Below are positions 1 through 6,628 of a DNA stretch of 11,992 nt, one piece after another. The position numbers were made by a program, and so were the translations under genes. Source of the stretch: Pseudomonadota bacterium. Its GTDB lineage: Bacteria; Pseudomonadota; Gammaproteobacteria; Xanthomonadales; Xanthomonadaceae. Position 1 is the stretch's first letter; every line of letters starts with the position of its first letter. The notes beneath the pieces are model-generated. The model did not search any database, had not been told where the DNA came from, and worked only from the letters and a program-made list of their open reading frames with translations. Location of the stretch: the NCBI GenBank assembly GCA_023423605.1, contig JAFAFF010000272.1, forward strand, positions 1 to 11,992, written 5' to 3'.

Positions 1-3000
1 TCTTCGTGCTCTCCGGATTCGCGGGGCTGATCTACCAGTCCATCTGGACGCAGTATCTGGGATTGTTCCTCGGTCATTCCGCGCATGCCCAGTCGCTGGT
101 GCTGATGCTGTTCATGGGCGGCATGGCGCTGGGCGCATGGTGGGCAAGCCGCCGTAGCGCGGGCTGGCGCTGGCCGCTGCTGGCCTACGCCGTCATCGAG
201 CTGCTGATCGGCCTGCTTGGCCTCGCGTTCGACGGCATGTTCCAGGGCATTACCGGCTGGGCGTATGCCCATCTGCTGCCGGGCCTTGAAGGGCAGGGCG
301 CAACGGCACTGCGCTGGCTGCTGGCCACTCTGCTGGTGCTGCCGCAATGCATTCTGCTGGGCGCAACGTTCCCGCTGATGAGTGCCGGTTACCTCCGGGT
401 GCAACCGCAGGCACAGGGCGAGGTGCTGGCCGGCCTGTATTTCGCCAACAGTATCGGCGCGGCGGTCGGGGCGCTGGCCTCCACGTATCTGTTGCTGCCG
501 GCGTTCGGGTTGCCTGGCGCGGTGATGGTGGCGGGGGCGTTGAATATCCTGGTCGCGGCGCTGGTCTGGCCGGTGGCGCGGGTGGGGGCGGCGTTGCCGG
601 TTCTCAGCGGGGTAGAGCCCCGTACGCGAGGAGGTGACGCGTCGTGCGGCAGCGGGGCAGAGCCCCGCTCTACGGTGATCGTGGTGCTGTGCATTGCGCT
701 GCTTACGGGGGCGTCGTCGTTCGTTTACGAAATCACCTGGGTGCGCATGCTGTCGCTGGCGCTGGGCACCACGCTGCATTCGTTCGAGCTGATGCTGGCG
801 GCGTTCATCGCCGGTATCGCGTTTGGTGGTCTGTGGTTGCGTCACCGGGCGGACCGCATGGCATCGCCGCTGCGCGTGGCGGGCTGGGTGCAGGTGCTGA
901 TGGGGCTGGCCGCGCTGGGTTCGATGTTCGTGTACGCGCAGGCGTTCGAGTGGGTCGGCTGGCTGATGCGCGTGATCGTGCGCAGCGCCGAAGGGTATGG
1001 ATTGTTTTCCGTGGCCAGCGGGGTCATTGCGGTGGCGGTGATGTTCCCGGCGGCGTTCTTTGCGGGGATGACGCTGCCGTTGTTGACGCTGGCGTTGCTG
1101 CGGGAGGGCCGCGGCGAGAAGGTCATCGGGCAGGTGTATGCGTTCAATACCTTGGGCGCCATCGTGGGTGTGCTGGCGGCGGTGCATGTGTTGATGCCGA
1201 TGCTGGGGCTGAAATATGCGCTGCTGGTGGCGGCGGTGGTGGATATGGCGTTGGGGGTGTGGTTGCTTTGGCTGGTGGGTTTGGAGGGGAGGGTGTGGCG
1301 ACCAACGGTCGCCACCCACCGGGATGGAGCTCATTCCACCCAACAGGAGGGGGCTCATTCCACCCAACTGGAGCGGGGTGCTGCCCATAAGGGGCAGGCT
1401 GCTGTCACCCATCAGGGGCAGGTTGTTGCCACCCAAACGGAACGGGCTGCTGCCGGCAACCGTCGCGGGAAGGCGGTCGGCTCTCGTCGCGCTGCATGGT
1501 TGGCGGTGGGGATCGGCTTGCCCGGCGTCGTGGCGGCCATCAGTCTGGTGCGGTTCGATCCGCTGGTGCTGAGTTCCTCGGTCTACCGCCATGGCGGTGC
1601 GAAGCTTAGCGACGGCTCGGAAATACTGTTCTTCCGCGATGGACAGACGGCTACGGTGTCGGTGTTCGAGTCCGATCGCGGTAACGGCCCGGTGCGTTCC
1701 ATCGCTACCAACGGCAAGGTGGATGCCGGGCTTACCGTCAGCCTGGACCAGGTGCCCAGCGGCGATGAATCCACGATGGTGCTGCTGGGCGCGCTGCCGC
1801 TTGCACTGGGCAATGGGTTTGAGCGCGTGGGTGTCATCGGTTTCGGCTCCGGCCTCACCACCCATACGCTGCTGGGTGACGCGCGGGTAGGGCGGGTGGA
1901 TACCGTGGAGATAGAGCCGGCCATGGTGGAAGGTGCGCGTCTGTTCGGCGACCGTGTCGCGCGCGCGTTCGATGATCCCCGCTCGCATATCGTCATCGAT
2001 GACGCCAAGGCGCATTTTGCGGGCATCGGCCAACGTTACGACCTGATCATTTCCGAGCCTTCCAATCCCTGGGTGGGTGGCACGGGCGCGTTGTTCAGCG
2101 ATGAGTTCTACACCTTCGTGCCGCGCCAGCTCAACGCGGGCGGGCTGTTCGTGCAATGGCTGCAGCTGTATGAGATCACCCCGGAGCTCGTGGCCTCGGT
2201 CCTGGATGGCCTGGTGGATCACTTCAGTGATGTGCGCGCCTATCTGGCCAATGATGCGGATCTGATCATCGTGGCAACGCCACACGGCAAGCTTCCCGCG
2301 CTCAACGATGGCCTGTTCGCGCAGCCGGCACTGCATGCGGAACTGGCACGGATAGGTGTGCGGGGGCTGGACGATCTGCGTGATACCTTCGTGATGAGCG
2401 ATGCGGCACTGCGCGCGTTTCCGCCGCTGTACCCGTCGCCGCGACATTCGGACTACCGCCCGATATTGACCCTGCGCGCACCAGTAGCGCGCTTCCAGCA
2501 GGCATTCGTGGGCGATGTCGAATCGATCATGACCGCGCCCTGGCCGTTGACGCGCGCGTGGGGCGGGCCGGAGCCACGCATGCCCTCGGCCGACGGCAAC
2601 CAGCTCAATCTGCAGGTATTGCAGCGTCGTACCACGGCGCAACTGCTGGCCAACCGTCTGCAGCACGGTGCGGACATGCCGGGCGACGGCGACCACGCGC
2701 TGGCCGATGCGCTGCGCTCATTGGGGCAGCGCTGCGAACTGGAGGTGACGCCGCTGGAAACCGCCGGTCTGGTGTTTTTCCTGGCGGGTGAGACCGTGCC
2801 GTTTCTGCCACCGGCCGAGCGGGAAGCGCTATGGGTGAAACCCGAATGGCGTCCATGCCCCCTGCGTGATTCCACGGTGATCGATGCGCTGGCATTGGTT
2901 GCGGCGGCGGCCACCGACGATCACGCGCAGGTGCTGGCGGCCGGCCAGCGACTGTTGCAAGGCCGCGATGGTCCCGGTCTGCTGGCGGACGCCCGCGCCG

Positions 3001-3161
3001 GTTATTACCTGTTCGGCGCGCTGCAGCATGCCGCATGGGCCACGGGCGATACCCAACTGGCCCGGGCACTGGCGGACCGCTACTGGAATGAACTCGGCCC
3101 CGACGCGCGCGGCAGCGGCCGGCTGCGCCTGCTCACCTACATGGCCGCCCTCGGCCGCTGA
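1..3161 (+). CDS. Fused MFS-type membrane protein / spermidine synthase-like protein, 5' end missing
   Basis: The frame is open from base 3 to a TGA stop. Its first possible start (GTG at 6) sits inside the first membrane helix, so the true start lies upstream. Residue numbers count from that GTG. Residues 1-195 and about 225-430 are two hydrophobic MFS-like halves that resemble each other. A further membrane segment lies at about 496-514. A SpeE-like Rossmann domain covers about 540-840, with a nucleotide-binding loop GFGSG (about 612-616), acidic VEIEP (634-638), DDA (665-667) and SEPSNPW (683-689). The C-terminal 200 residues are helical and unassigned. The family is known as fused MFS/spermidine synthase; its substrate is poorly defined, so aminopropyl transfer is only inferred from the fold. 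Both linkers are built from repeat DNA. The gene converges on the 3295-3711 gene. Confidence 0.88.
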   Translation, partial: FVLSGFAGLIYQSIWTQYLGLFLGHSAHAQSLVLMLFMGGMALGAWWASRRSAGWRWPLLAYAVIELLIGLLGLAFDGMFQGITGWAYAHLLPGLEGQGATALRWLLATLLVLPQCILLGATFPLMSAGYLRVQPQAQGEVLAGLYFANSIGAAVGALASTYLLLPAFGLPGAVMVAGALNILVAALVWPVARVGAALPVLSGVEPRTRGGDASCGSGAEPRSTVIVVLCIALLTGASSFVYEITWVRMLSLALGTTLHSFELMLAAFIAGIAFGGLWLRHRADRMASPLRVAGWVQVLMGLAALGSMFVYAQAFEWVGWLMRVIVRSAEGYGLFSVASGVIAVAVMFPAAFFAGMTLPLLTLALLREGRGEKVIGQVYAFNTLGAIVGVLAAVHVLMPMLGLKYALLVAAVVDMALGVWLLWLVGLEGRVWRPTVATHRDGAHSTQQEGAHSTQLERGAAHKGQAAVTHQGQVVATQTERAAAGNRRGKAVGSRRAAWLAVGIGLPGVVAAISLVRFDPLVLSSSVYRHGGAKLSDGSEILFFRDGQTATVSVFESDRGNGPVRSIATNGKVDAGLTVSLDQVPSGDESTMVLLGALPLALGNGFERVGVIGFGSGLTTHTLLGDARVGRVDTVEIEPAMVEGARLFGDRVARAFDDPRSHIVIDDAKAHFAGIGQRYDLIISEPSNPWVGGTGALFSDEFYTFVPRQLNAGGLFVQWLQLYEITPELVASVLDGLVDHFSDVRAYLANDADLIIVATPHGKLPALNDGLFAQPALHAELARIGVRGLDDLRDTFVMSDAALRAFPPLYPSPRHSDYRPILTLRAPVARFQQAFVGDVESIMTAPWPLTRAWGGPEPRMPSADGNQLNLQVLQRRTTAQLLANRLQHGADMPGDGDHALADALRSLGQRCELEVTPLETAGLVFFLAGETVPFLPPAEREALWVKPEWRPCPLRDSTVIDALALVAAAATDDHAQVLAAGQRLLQGRDGPGLLADARAGYYLFGALQHAAWATGDTQLARALADRYWNELGPDARGSGRLRLLTYMAALGR
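605..673. repeat. Pair of GTAG (SMAG-like) palindromes inside a coding region
   Basis: Two elements in the same orientation are translated as a linker between the two membrane halves. The second (650-673) is a full 24-bp copy with arms AGCGGGGC/GCCCCGCT, ending in CTAC. The first (605-625) is a degraded copy with three bases missing from its 3' arm, so its 21-bp length still keeps the frame. The whole stretch spans 69 bp, or 23 codons. It reads through as a polar segment containing AEPRST, the usual translation of this element. Confidence 0.85.
1295..1315. repeat. Perfect 9-bp inverted repeat with 3-nt loop, within the coding region
   Basis: The arms GTGGCGACC and GGTCGCCAC flank the loop AAC with no mismatch. 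It lies immediately after the second membrane half of the fused MFS/spermidine-synthase gene and starts the repetitive linker. It differs in sequence from the GTAG elements elsewhere in the window and looks like a member of another short palindrome family of this genus, which is inference. Confidence 0.7.
1323..1434. repeat. Degenerate 24-bp tandem repeats encoding an 8-residue periodic linker
   Basis: CTCATTCCACCCAAC occurs at 1330-1344 and again at 1354-1368, a 24-bp period. A second pair, 1387-1410 and 1411-1434, also has a 24-bp period and differs at only four positions. A shorter degenerate unit lies between the pairs. In frame this gives GAHSTQ/GAHSTQ and then VTHQGQ-like units, a hydrophilic linker with no predicted fold before the synthase domain. 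Confidence 0.75.
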
Positions 3162-3178
3162 CGGCCCACCGCATGGAC

Positions 3179-3194
3179 CCGGGCTCTGCCCGGC
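3179..3194. repeat. Decayed GTAG-type palindrome core
   Basis: The 16-bp core CCGGGCTCTGCCCGGC is intact, but the GTAG head and CTG tail are degraded. It lies 17 bp after the stop of the fused MFS/spermidine-synthase gene, between convergent genes. It could fold as a hairpin in the mRNA tail. No T-tract follows, so I do not call it an intrinsic terminator. Confidence 0.65.
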
Positions 3195-3294
3195 GTGCCC
3201 GGTCGACGCGCTCGTGGTGCCTTCGGCAACGAACAGGACCGTCATCAGCGGGGCGCTGCATGGCGCGTAAGGTCGTCATGCAGCCGAAGGCTCT

Positions 3295-3711
3295 TTACCT
3301 CACACCACATAAATCCTCATTCACCGCATCGAACAACTCCCGACCCGCCATCAACAGGCCTTCTACCAGATGAGCGCCAAGCACGGGTTCAGCGCTTTCG
3401 CCTTCCCGGCAGTGATGCGCGGCTTCCAGCACCTGCACGATGGCACTCAGGCCGGCGAGTCTGCGACTGATCGAAGCGGCCCGCGTCTGATGGAAAACCG
3501 AAATCGGCCTCCCGTCGCTGCGCTGCTCGTCCGCCGCAGACGCATGGTTCTGTTCGCGAAACAGGTTCACGACGCGGTTGGTGGTCGTTCCCGTGCCGCC
3601 TGGGGCGGCCAGGATGCGTTCAAGCCTATTGATGAAAAGCGGCGGAAGGTCCTGTATGGCGTCGCCAATCAAGGCATACAGGCGCGCACTGACGGGAGAG
3701 GAATCGGTCAT
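3295..3711 (-). CDS. Hypothetical protein, 138 aa
   Basis: I do not recognise the family. The start at 3711 (MTDSSP) is chosen because GAGG lies six bases upstream; the frame stays open further upstream, but that extension is arginine- and cysteine-rich and looks non-coding. The stop is TAA. The protein has no signal peptide or membrane segment. Its first third is amphipathic helix (ALIGDAIQDLPPLFINRLER), followed by a Gly/Thr-rich turn, a polar middle, and a C-terminal helical part rich in Leu, Ala and Glu (VEGLLMAGRELFDAV). That C-terminal pattern faintly recalls small helical DUF families of Pseudomonas and Xanthomonas, but I cannot assign it. It converges on the gene upstream and sits alone in an accessory-looking pocket. 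Confidence 0.6.
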   Translation of the reverse strand: MTDSSPVSARLYALIGDAIQDLPPLFINRLERILAAPGGTGTTTNRVVNLFREQNHASAADEQRSDGRPISVFHQTRAASISRRLAGLSAIVQVLEAAHHCREGESAEPVLGAHLVEGLLMAGRELFDAVNEDLCGVR

Positions 3712-4092
3712 CGGTAGCCTCGTATCGCAGGGAAGCCACCTGCGCCGAAGCGCGAGGTGGCGGACGGTGCGGGTTGGCGTACCGGAACACCTGAACGAGA
3801 AACCGGCGGATCGAGGTGACCCCCGCGCACCGCCCGCCATGGAACCGGCGAGGCAATGCATTCTCCGCCGTGCCCATAGGGCAACAACAGAGCTTACCGT
3901 TCAGGTGTTGATCGGGACGCCAATCCCGGCTGATGCAAAGTGCACCAGCGCACTTATCGTGCTTGGCCTGCATCGCATTGGTACATGAGGAAAGCTGCGG
4001 ATTTCGAGCGCCTCGCACCGATCAGTGCGTTGCCACGAGCATTTCGAAAGCGTCATTCGGCGAGGTAGCGTGGTGGTTGGCGAGGCGCCCGT
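3712..4092. other. About 380 bp with no convincing gene
   Basis: Several short frames cross this stretch on both strands, but none has a ribosome binding site, a recognisable domain or plausible composition; they are rich in Arg, Cys and Pro. The part next to 3711 presumably holds the promoter of the 138-aa gene, though I could not find a good pair of sigma-70 boxes. The rest may be decayed gene sequence. Confidence 0.5.
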
Positions 4093-4116
4093 CAGCCGGG
4101 CAGAGCCCGGCTCTAC
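4093..4116. repeat. GTAG (SMAG-like) palindromic element
   Basis: A 24-bp element with arms AGCCGGGC/GCCCGGCT, ending CTCTAC on the plus strand (GTAGAG on the minus strand). It is identical to the copies at 5499, 5538, 7572 and 7605. On the minus strand its TAG is the stop codon of the Sel1-like gene. Confidence 0.92.
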
Positions 4117-5051
4117 CTGGCGATGATTTCGTTCGCGGCTGCTATCGCTTGCTCCAGCGCTTCCCGCTGGTCGGCGGGCACCAGCCTGCTCCTGACGACG
4201 TCTTCGTAATTCCCCGCTCCGCAAACACCCAGATTGATGCAGACCGAGTCCATTCGATAGGAGCTCTCTCCACAATCGGCGCCCATGCGGCACGCGACGA
4301 TGCCAAGGGCGTAGTACTCAGCAGGACCGGACAGCGAACGGAACTCAGCAAGATCCGCCGAATCCGGCGCAAGCGCGAGCAGATCGCCCAGCGCAAAGAG
4401 CGCTTCCGGGTCTTTTGAGTGGACGACATGGCGGGCAATGGACTGGTAATCACTATCGTCAAGGGTGCTGTTATTGAAGGACGCCAGTTTGACCATGGAA
4501 TACGCATCGCCGTGCTGAGCCGCCAGGGCATACCACTCCATATACGCATCTGTCGGGATCACCTGGCCCCGATCAACTCCGGAGCATGCGTCAGCGAAAC
4601 GCCTTTTGACGTTGTCATGGACCGTTACGGGCTCGCCCCGAAACCGTGCGAACACGTCCAATGTCGAATACAGGTTGGAGGGCGACAGGCTGAAGATGGC
4701 GCAGCGTTCGTATAGTTCGGCAAGTTCCCGTTGTGAGCGGGTATCCCCCGATGTGGCAGAAGACTGGATCTGGGCAAATGCTGCTGCGGATGCGCGTTCG
4801 CTTGAAGACGACCAGACGCTTTGGGCACTGGGAACAGTCTGCGTTTTCCCTGCATCCGGTGGAAGAGGAGGCGATGGACGTTGGGTAGTGAGCGCCACGG
4901 GCGGATTTCCACCATCGCTGGAGCGCGCGACGGGCATGGTTCTGGTCGTATGCCAGAGCACCAGAAAGGTGGCGGCTGCCAGCGCGCCTGCCCATAAGAT
5001 CCATTTCCGTTGGTTTGTCGCCATTGCATGCACTTTAGTCGTTTTTCCCAT
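4113..5051 (-). CDS. Membrane-anchored Sel1/TPR-like hypothetical protein
   Basis: 312 aa if started at 5051. Met10 (5024) is an equally good start, because neither has a clear ribosome binding site. One hydrophobic helix at about residues 17-33, preceded by Lys/Arg, suggests an N-terminal anchor with the rest in the periplasm. A Pro/Ser-rich spacer (about 45-80) follows. Residues about 90-250 are helical, with a Sel1-like signature (WYALAAQHGDAYSMVKLA). The C-terminus has four ordered cysteines (C254, C260, C271, C277) in a C-x5-C-x10-C-x5-C pattern that could form disulfides. I believe similar Cys-ended proteins occur as paralogs in Xanthomonadaceae, but their function is unknown to me. The TAG stop is donated by a GTAG repeat. 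It diverges from the ccdA remnant. Confidence 0.7.
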   Translation of the reverse strand: MGKTTKVHAMATNQRKWILWAGALAAATFLVLWHTTRTMPVARSSDGGNPPVALTTQRPSPPLPPDAGKTQTVPSAQSVWSSSSERASAAAFAQIQSSATSGDTRSQRELAELYERCAIFSLSPSNLYSTLDVFARFRGEPVTVHDNVKRRFADACSGVDRGQVIPTDAYMEWYALAAQHGDAYSMVKLASFNNSTLDDSDYQSIARHVVHSKDPEALFALGDLLALAPDSADLAEFRSLSGPAEYYALGIVACRMGADCGESSYRMDSVCINLGVCGAGNYEDVVRSRLVPADQREALEQAIAAANEIIAR

Positions 5052-5093
5052 GCCAAGCAGGGTAATACCGATGGCCTCCTCCGCCGGTTTGAC

Positions 5094-5228
5094 GAAGCAA
5101 CGTCAATCGTCACTCGGGAACATGAAATCCACGGAGCGAGGGCCAGGGAGCTGCAGCGCTCGGCTGAAGAGTGGAGGTCGTTCACCGAAACCCATGGTTC
5201 GTTTGCCGATGAGTTTTCGACACTGTGA
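5094..5228 (+). pseudogene. ccdA: CcdA antitoxin remnant (C-terminal domain only)
   Basis: The last 40 or so codons match the toxin-binding tail of CcdA. The ending HGSFADEF aligns with NGSFADEN of the F-plasmid protein, and the preceding residues align without gaps at several Glu, Gln and Phe positions. The N-terminal ribbon-helix-helix DNA-binding part is absent: no frame upstream encodes it, and the upstream bases run straight into the start of the divergent Sel1-like gene. There is no ribosome binding site or credible start. The TGA stop overlaps the ccdB start as GTGA, as expected for an original ccdAB operon. It is a truncated relic, and any residual protein would lack autoregulation. 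Confidence 0.7.
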
Positions 5229-5453
5229 CCTGCCAGTTCGACGTGTACGCTGGTGGCAAAAGCAGTGGTGCCGCTTTCCTCTTCGCGCTTCACGCCCGAG
5301 TTCAGGGTGCGCGGCCAACGGGTATTGCTTCAGCCGTTGGAGATTGCCTCTGTGCCCGTGGGCTTCCTCAAGGAACATGTTGGTTCGTTGAAGGAGCATG
5401 GGCAGGAAATCATGGATGCACTCGATGAACTGCTCACGCGGGCGTTTGGGTAG
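5225..5453 (+). pseudogene. ccdB: CcdB gyrase toxin remnant (internal deletion and frameshift)
   Basis: The GTG start at 5225 reads TCQFDVYA, the CcdB N-terminal strand. The frame then fails. The rest of CcdB continues in another frame, from about 5253 to the TAG at 5451-5453: VVPL, then FRVRGQRVLLQPLEIASVPV, then the C-terminal helix HGQEIMDALDELL. The stretch IASVPVGFLKEHVGSL lines up with MASVPVSVIGEEVADL of F-plasmid CcdB. About 24 residues between VYA and VVPL are missing compared with the 101-aa family, and a few more after VVPL. CcdB poisons DNA gyrase through its last three residues (WGI in F). Here the protein would end AFG, so the toxin should be dead on three counts. Confidence 0.72.
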
Positions 5454-5460
5454 CGTGTGG

Positions 5461-5480
5461 GGGCGGGCTCTGCCCGGCTT
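5461..5480. repeat. Degenerate GTAG element, opposite orientation
   Basis: The core GCGGGCTCTGCCCGGCTT matches the reverse complement of the standard element, but the GTAG head has decayed. It begins eight bases after the ccdB remnant stop and forms an inverted pair with the copy at 5499-5522. Confidence 0.7.
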
Positions 5481-5498
5481 ACCCCATCGACGCACCAT

Positions 5499-5522
5499 CA
5501 GCCGGGCAGAGCCCGGCTCTAC
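5499..5522. repeat. GTAG (SMAG-like) palindromic element
   Basis: A full 24-bp copy identical to those at 4093, 5538, 7572 and 7605. Its CTAC end is on the right, which is GTAG on the minus strand. It belongs to the four-copy cluster downstream of ampR. Confidence 0.92.
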
Positions 5523-5537
5523 TAGCGGGGTGTGATC

Positions 5538-5561
5538 CAGCCGGGCAGAGCCCGGCTCTAC
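5538..5561. repeat. GTAG (SMAG-like) palindromic element
   Basis: A full 24-bp copy in the same orientation as the preceding one, 15 bp away from it. It lies in the 3' region of ampR on the minus strand and would fold as a hairpin in the ampR transcript. Confidence 0.92.
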
Positions 5562-5575
5562 GAGGGGTCTGGCAG

Positions 5576-5596
5576 CAGCCGGGCAGGGCCGGGCTA
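5576..5596. repeat. Degenerate GTAG element overlapping the ampR stop codon
   Basis: It keeps the left arm AGCCGGGC, but the right half is altered (AGGGCCGGGCTAT). On the minus strand it reads ATAGCCCGG, and this TAG is the ampR stop. Its position and sequence indicate a decayed GTAG element at the gene end. Confidence 0.7.
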
Positions 5597-6454
5597 TGCG
5601 TCCTGCAGCCACTGGCGGAAGCGACTTGCCGGATCACGTTCCGCGCGCGAACGCAGCCGCGTCAGCCAGTAACTCCCCAGTTCCACGGTCTGTGCGAAGG
5701 GCTGCTGCAAGCGTCCCTCGGCCAGTTCCTGCTCGAACATGCGCAATGGCAGCAGTGCCATTCCGGCACCACTTGCGGCTGACACGGCCAGCGTCAGCGA
5801 GGAATCGAACACCGGCCCGCGTGCCTCGATCACCGGTCCGCCAGCGGCCTGCAGCCAGCGCGACCACTCATCGCTGCGGTAAGAGCGCAGCAGCGGTACG
5901 CGGGCCAGGTCGGCCAGGGAGCGCAGTTGCCGCGCCAGCGCCGGTGCGCACAATGGTGCAAAGGGCGCGTCCAGCACCCGCGTGCAGACCTGCCCCTGCC
6001 AGTCGCCGTCGCCGAACCGGATCGCGGCATCCAGGCCTTCGCCCGCCAGGTCGATGCGGTTGTTATGCGTCTGCAGGCGCAGATCGATATCCGGATGCGC
6101 TGCCTCGAAAGCAGCCAGGCGCGGCAACAGCCAACCGGTCGCGAAGGTGCCCACCACGCCCAGGGTGAGCACCTGGCGCTCGCCGGTGCCGGTGAAGCGC
6201 GCCATGGCCAGCGTGATGCGCTGGAAGGCTTCGTTCAAGGTCGGGTACAGCGCCGCACCCTCATCGGTGAGGGCCACCCCGCGCGGCAGCCGATGGAACA
6301 GACGCACGCCCAGGCGATCTTCGAGGCCACGGATCTGATGGCTCAGCGCAGCCTGGCTGACGCACAGTTCCAGCGCCGCGCGGGTCAGGTTCTGGTGCCG
6401 CGCGGCCGCCTCGAAGGCGCGCAGGGCATTGAGCGGAAGCGTCGGCGAAAGCAT
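5594..6454 (-). CDS. ampR: AmpR, LysR-type regulator of the adjacent beta-lactamase
   Basis: 286 aa. The start at 6454 (MLSPTLPLNALRAF) places PLN at residues 7-9, exactly as in Citrobacter freundii AmpR. Further upstream starts would extend toward or into blaL2, and no start has a strong ribosome binding site. A winged-helix HTH lies at about 8-65 (LTRAALELCVSQAALSHQI) and the effector domain at about 93-286. AmpR hallmarks include VVGTF with G102, THNNRID with D135, LLRSYRSDEW (189-197), VFDSS (215-219) and GSYW with Y262. Changes at G102 and D135 are known to make AmpR constitutive; both residues are wild type here. In this family, muropeptides released during beta-lactam stress switch AmpR from repressor to activator, and UDP-MurNAc-peptide holds it off. 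It is divergent from blaL2, and its stop lies in a decayed repeat. Confidence 0.92.
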   Translation of the reverse strand: MLSPTLPLNALRAFEAAARHQNLTRAALELCVSQAALSHQIRGLEDRLGVRLFHRLPRGVALTDEGAALYPTLNEAFQRITLAMARFTGTGERQVLTLGVVGTFATGWLLPRLAAFEAAHPDIDLRLQTHNNRIDLAGEGLDAAIRFGDGDWQGQVCTRVLDAPFAPLCAPALARQLRSLADLARVPLLRSYRSDEWSRWLQAAGGPVIEARGPVFDSSLTLAVSAASGAGMALLPLRMFEQELAEGRLQQPFAQTVELGSYWLTRLRSRAERDPASRFRQWLQDA

Positions 6455-6628
6455 GGGTGGCATGAGGATAGCTGGTGGCTGATCATGGTCCATCGGCTGC
6501 GCTGACGGCAAATCCGGCGACGGAAGCAGAGAAGGCATGAGTTTTACTGTTGGCAGGCACGAGAACGTTGCGCTGGTGGAGGCGGCCGGTCCCGCCGAAG
6601 ATGACGCACCGGACCAAGGAGCGACCGC
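6455..6628. promoter_or_regulatory. Divergent ampR/blaL2 control region
   Basis: This 174-bp gap must contain both promoters and the AmpR operator. The AT-richest part is 6537-6555 (ATGAGTTTTACTGTTGGCA). It holds a T-N11-A arrangement expected of LysR boxes, a possible TTGGCA -35 box for bla at 6550-6555 with no good -10, and a TAAAAC -10-like box for ampR on the minus strand. Placing the operator here is inference; footprinting would settle it. The bla ribosome binding site AAGGAG is at 6616-6621, seven bases before the ATG. Confidence 0.5.

Noticed and set aside
3295..3861. A longer 188-aa version of the hypothetical gene
   Set aside because: The upstream extension has no ribosome binding site and an Arg/Cys/Gly-rich composition, whereas GAGG sits six bases before 3711.
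3578..4018. Overlapping open frames on both strands in the gap region
   Set aside because: No ribosome binding site, no domain, and Cys/Arg/Pro-rich translations; they are most likely non-coding.
5461..5596. CRISPR array
   Set aside because: The repeats are palindromic GTAG elements in both orientations with uneven 14-18 bp gaps and no cas genes.
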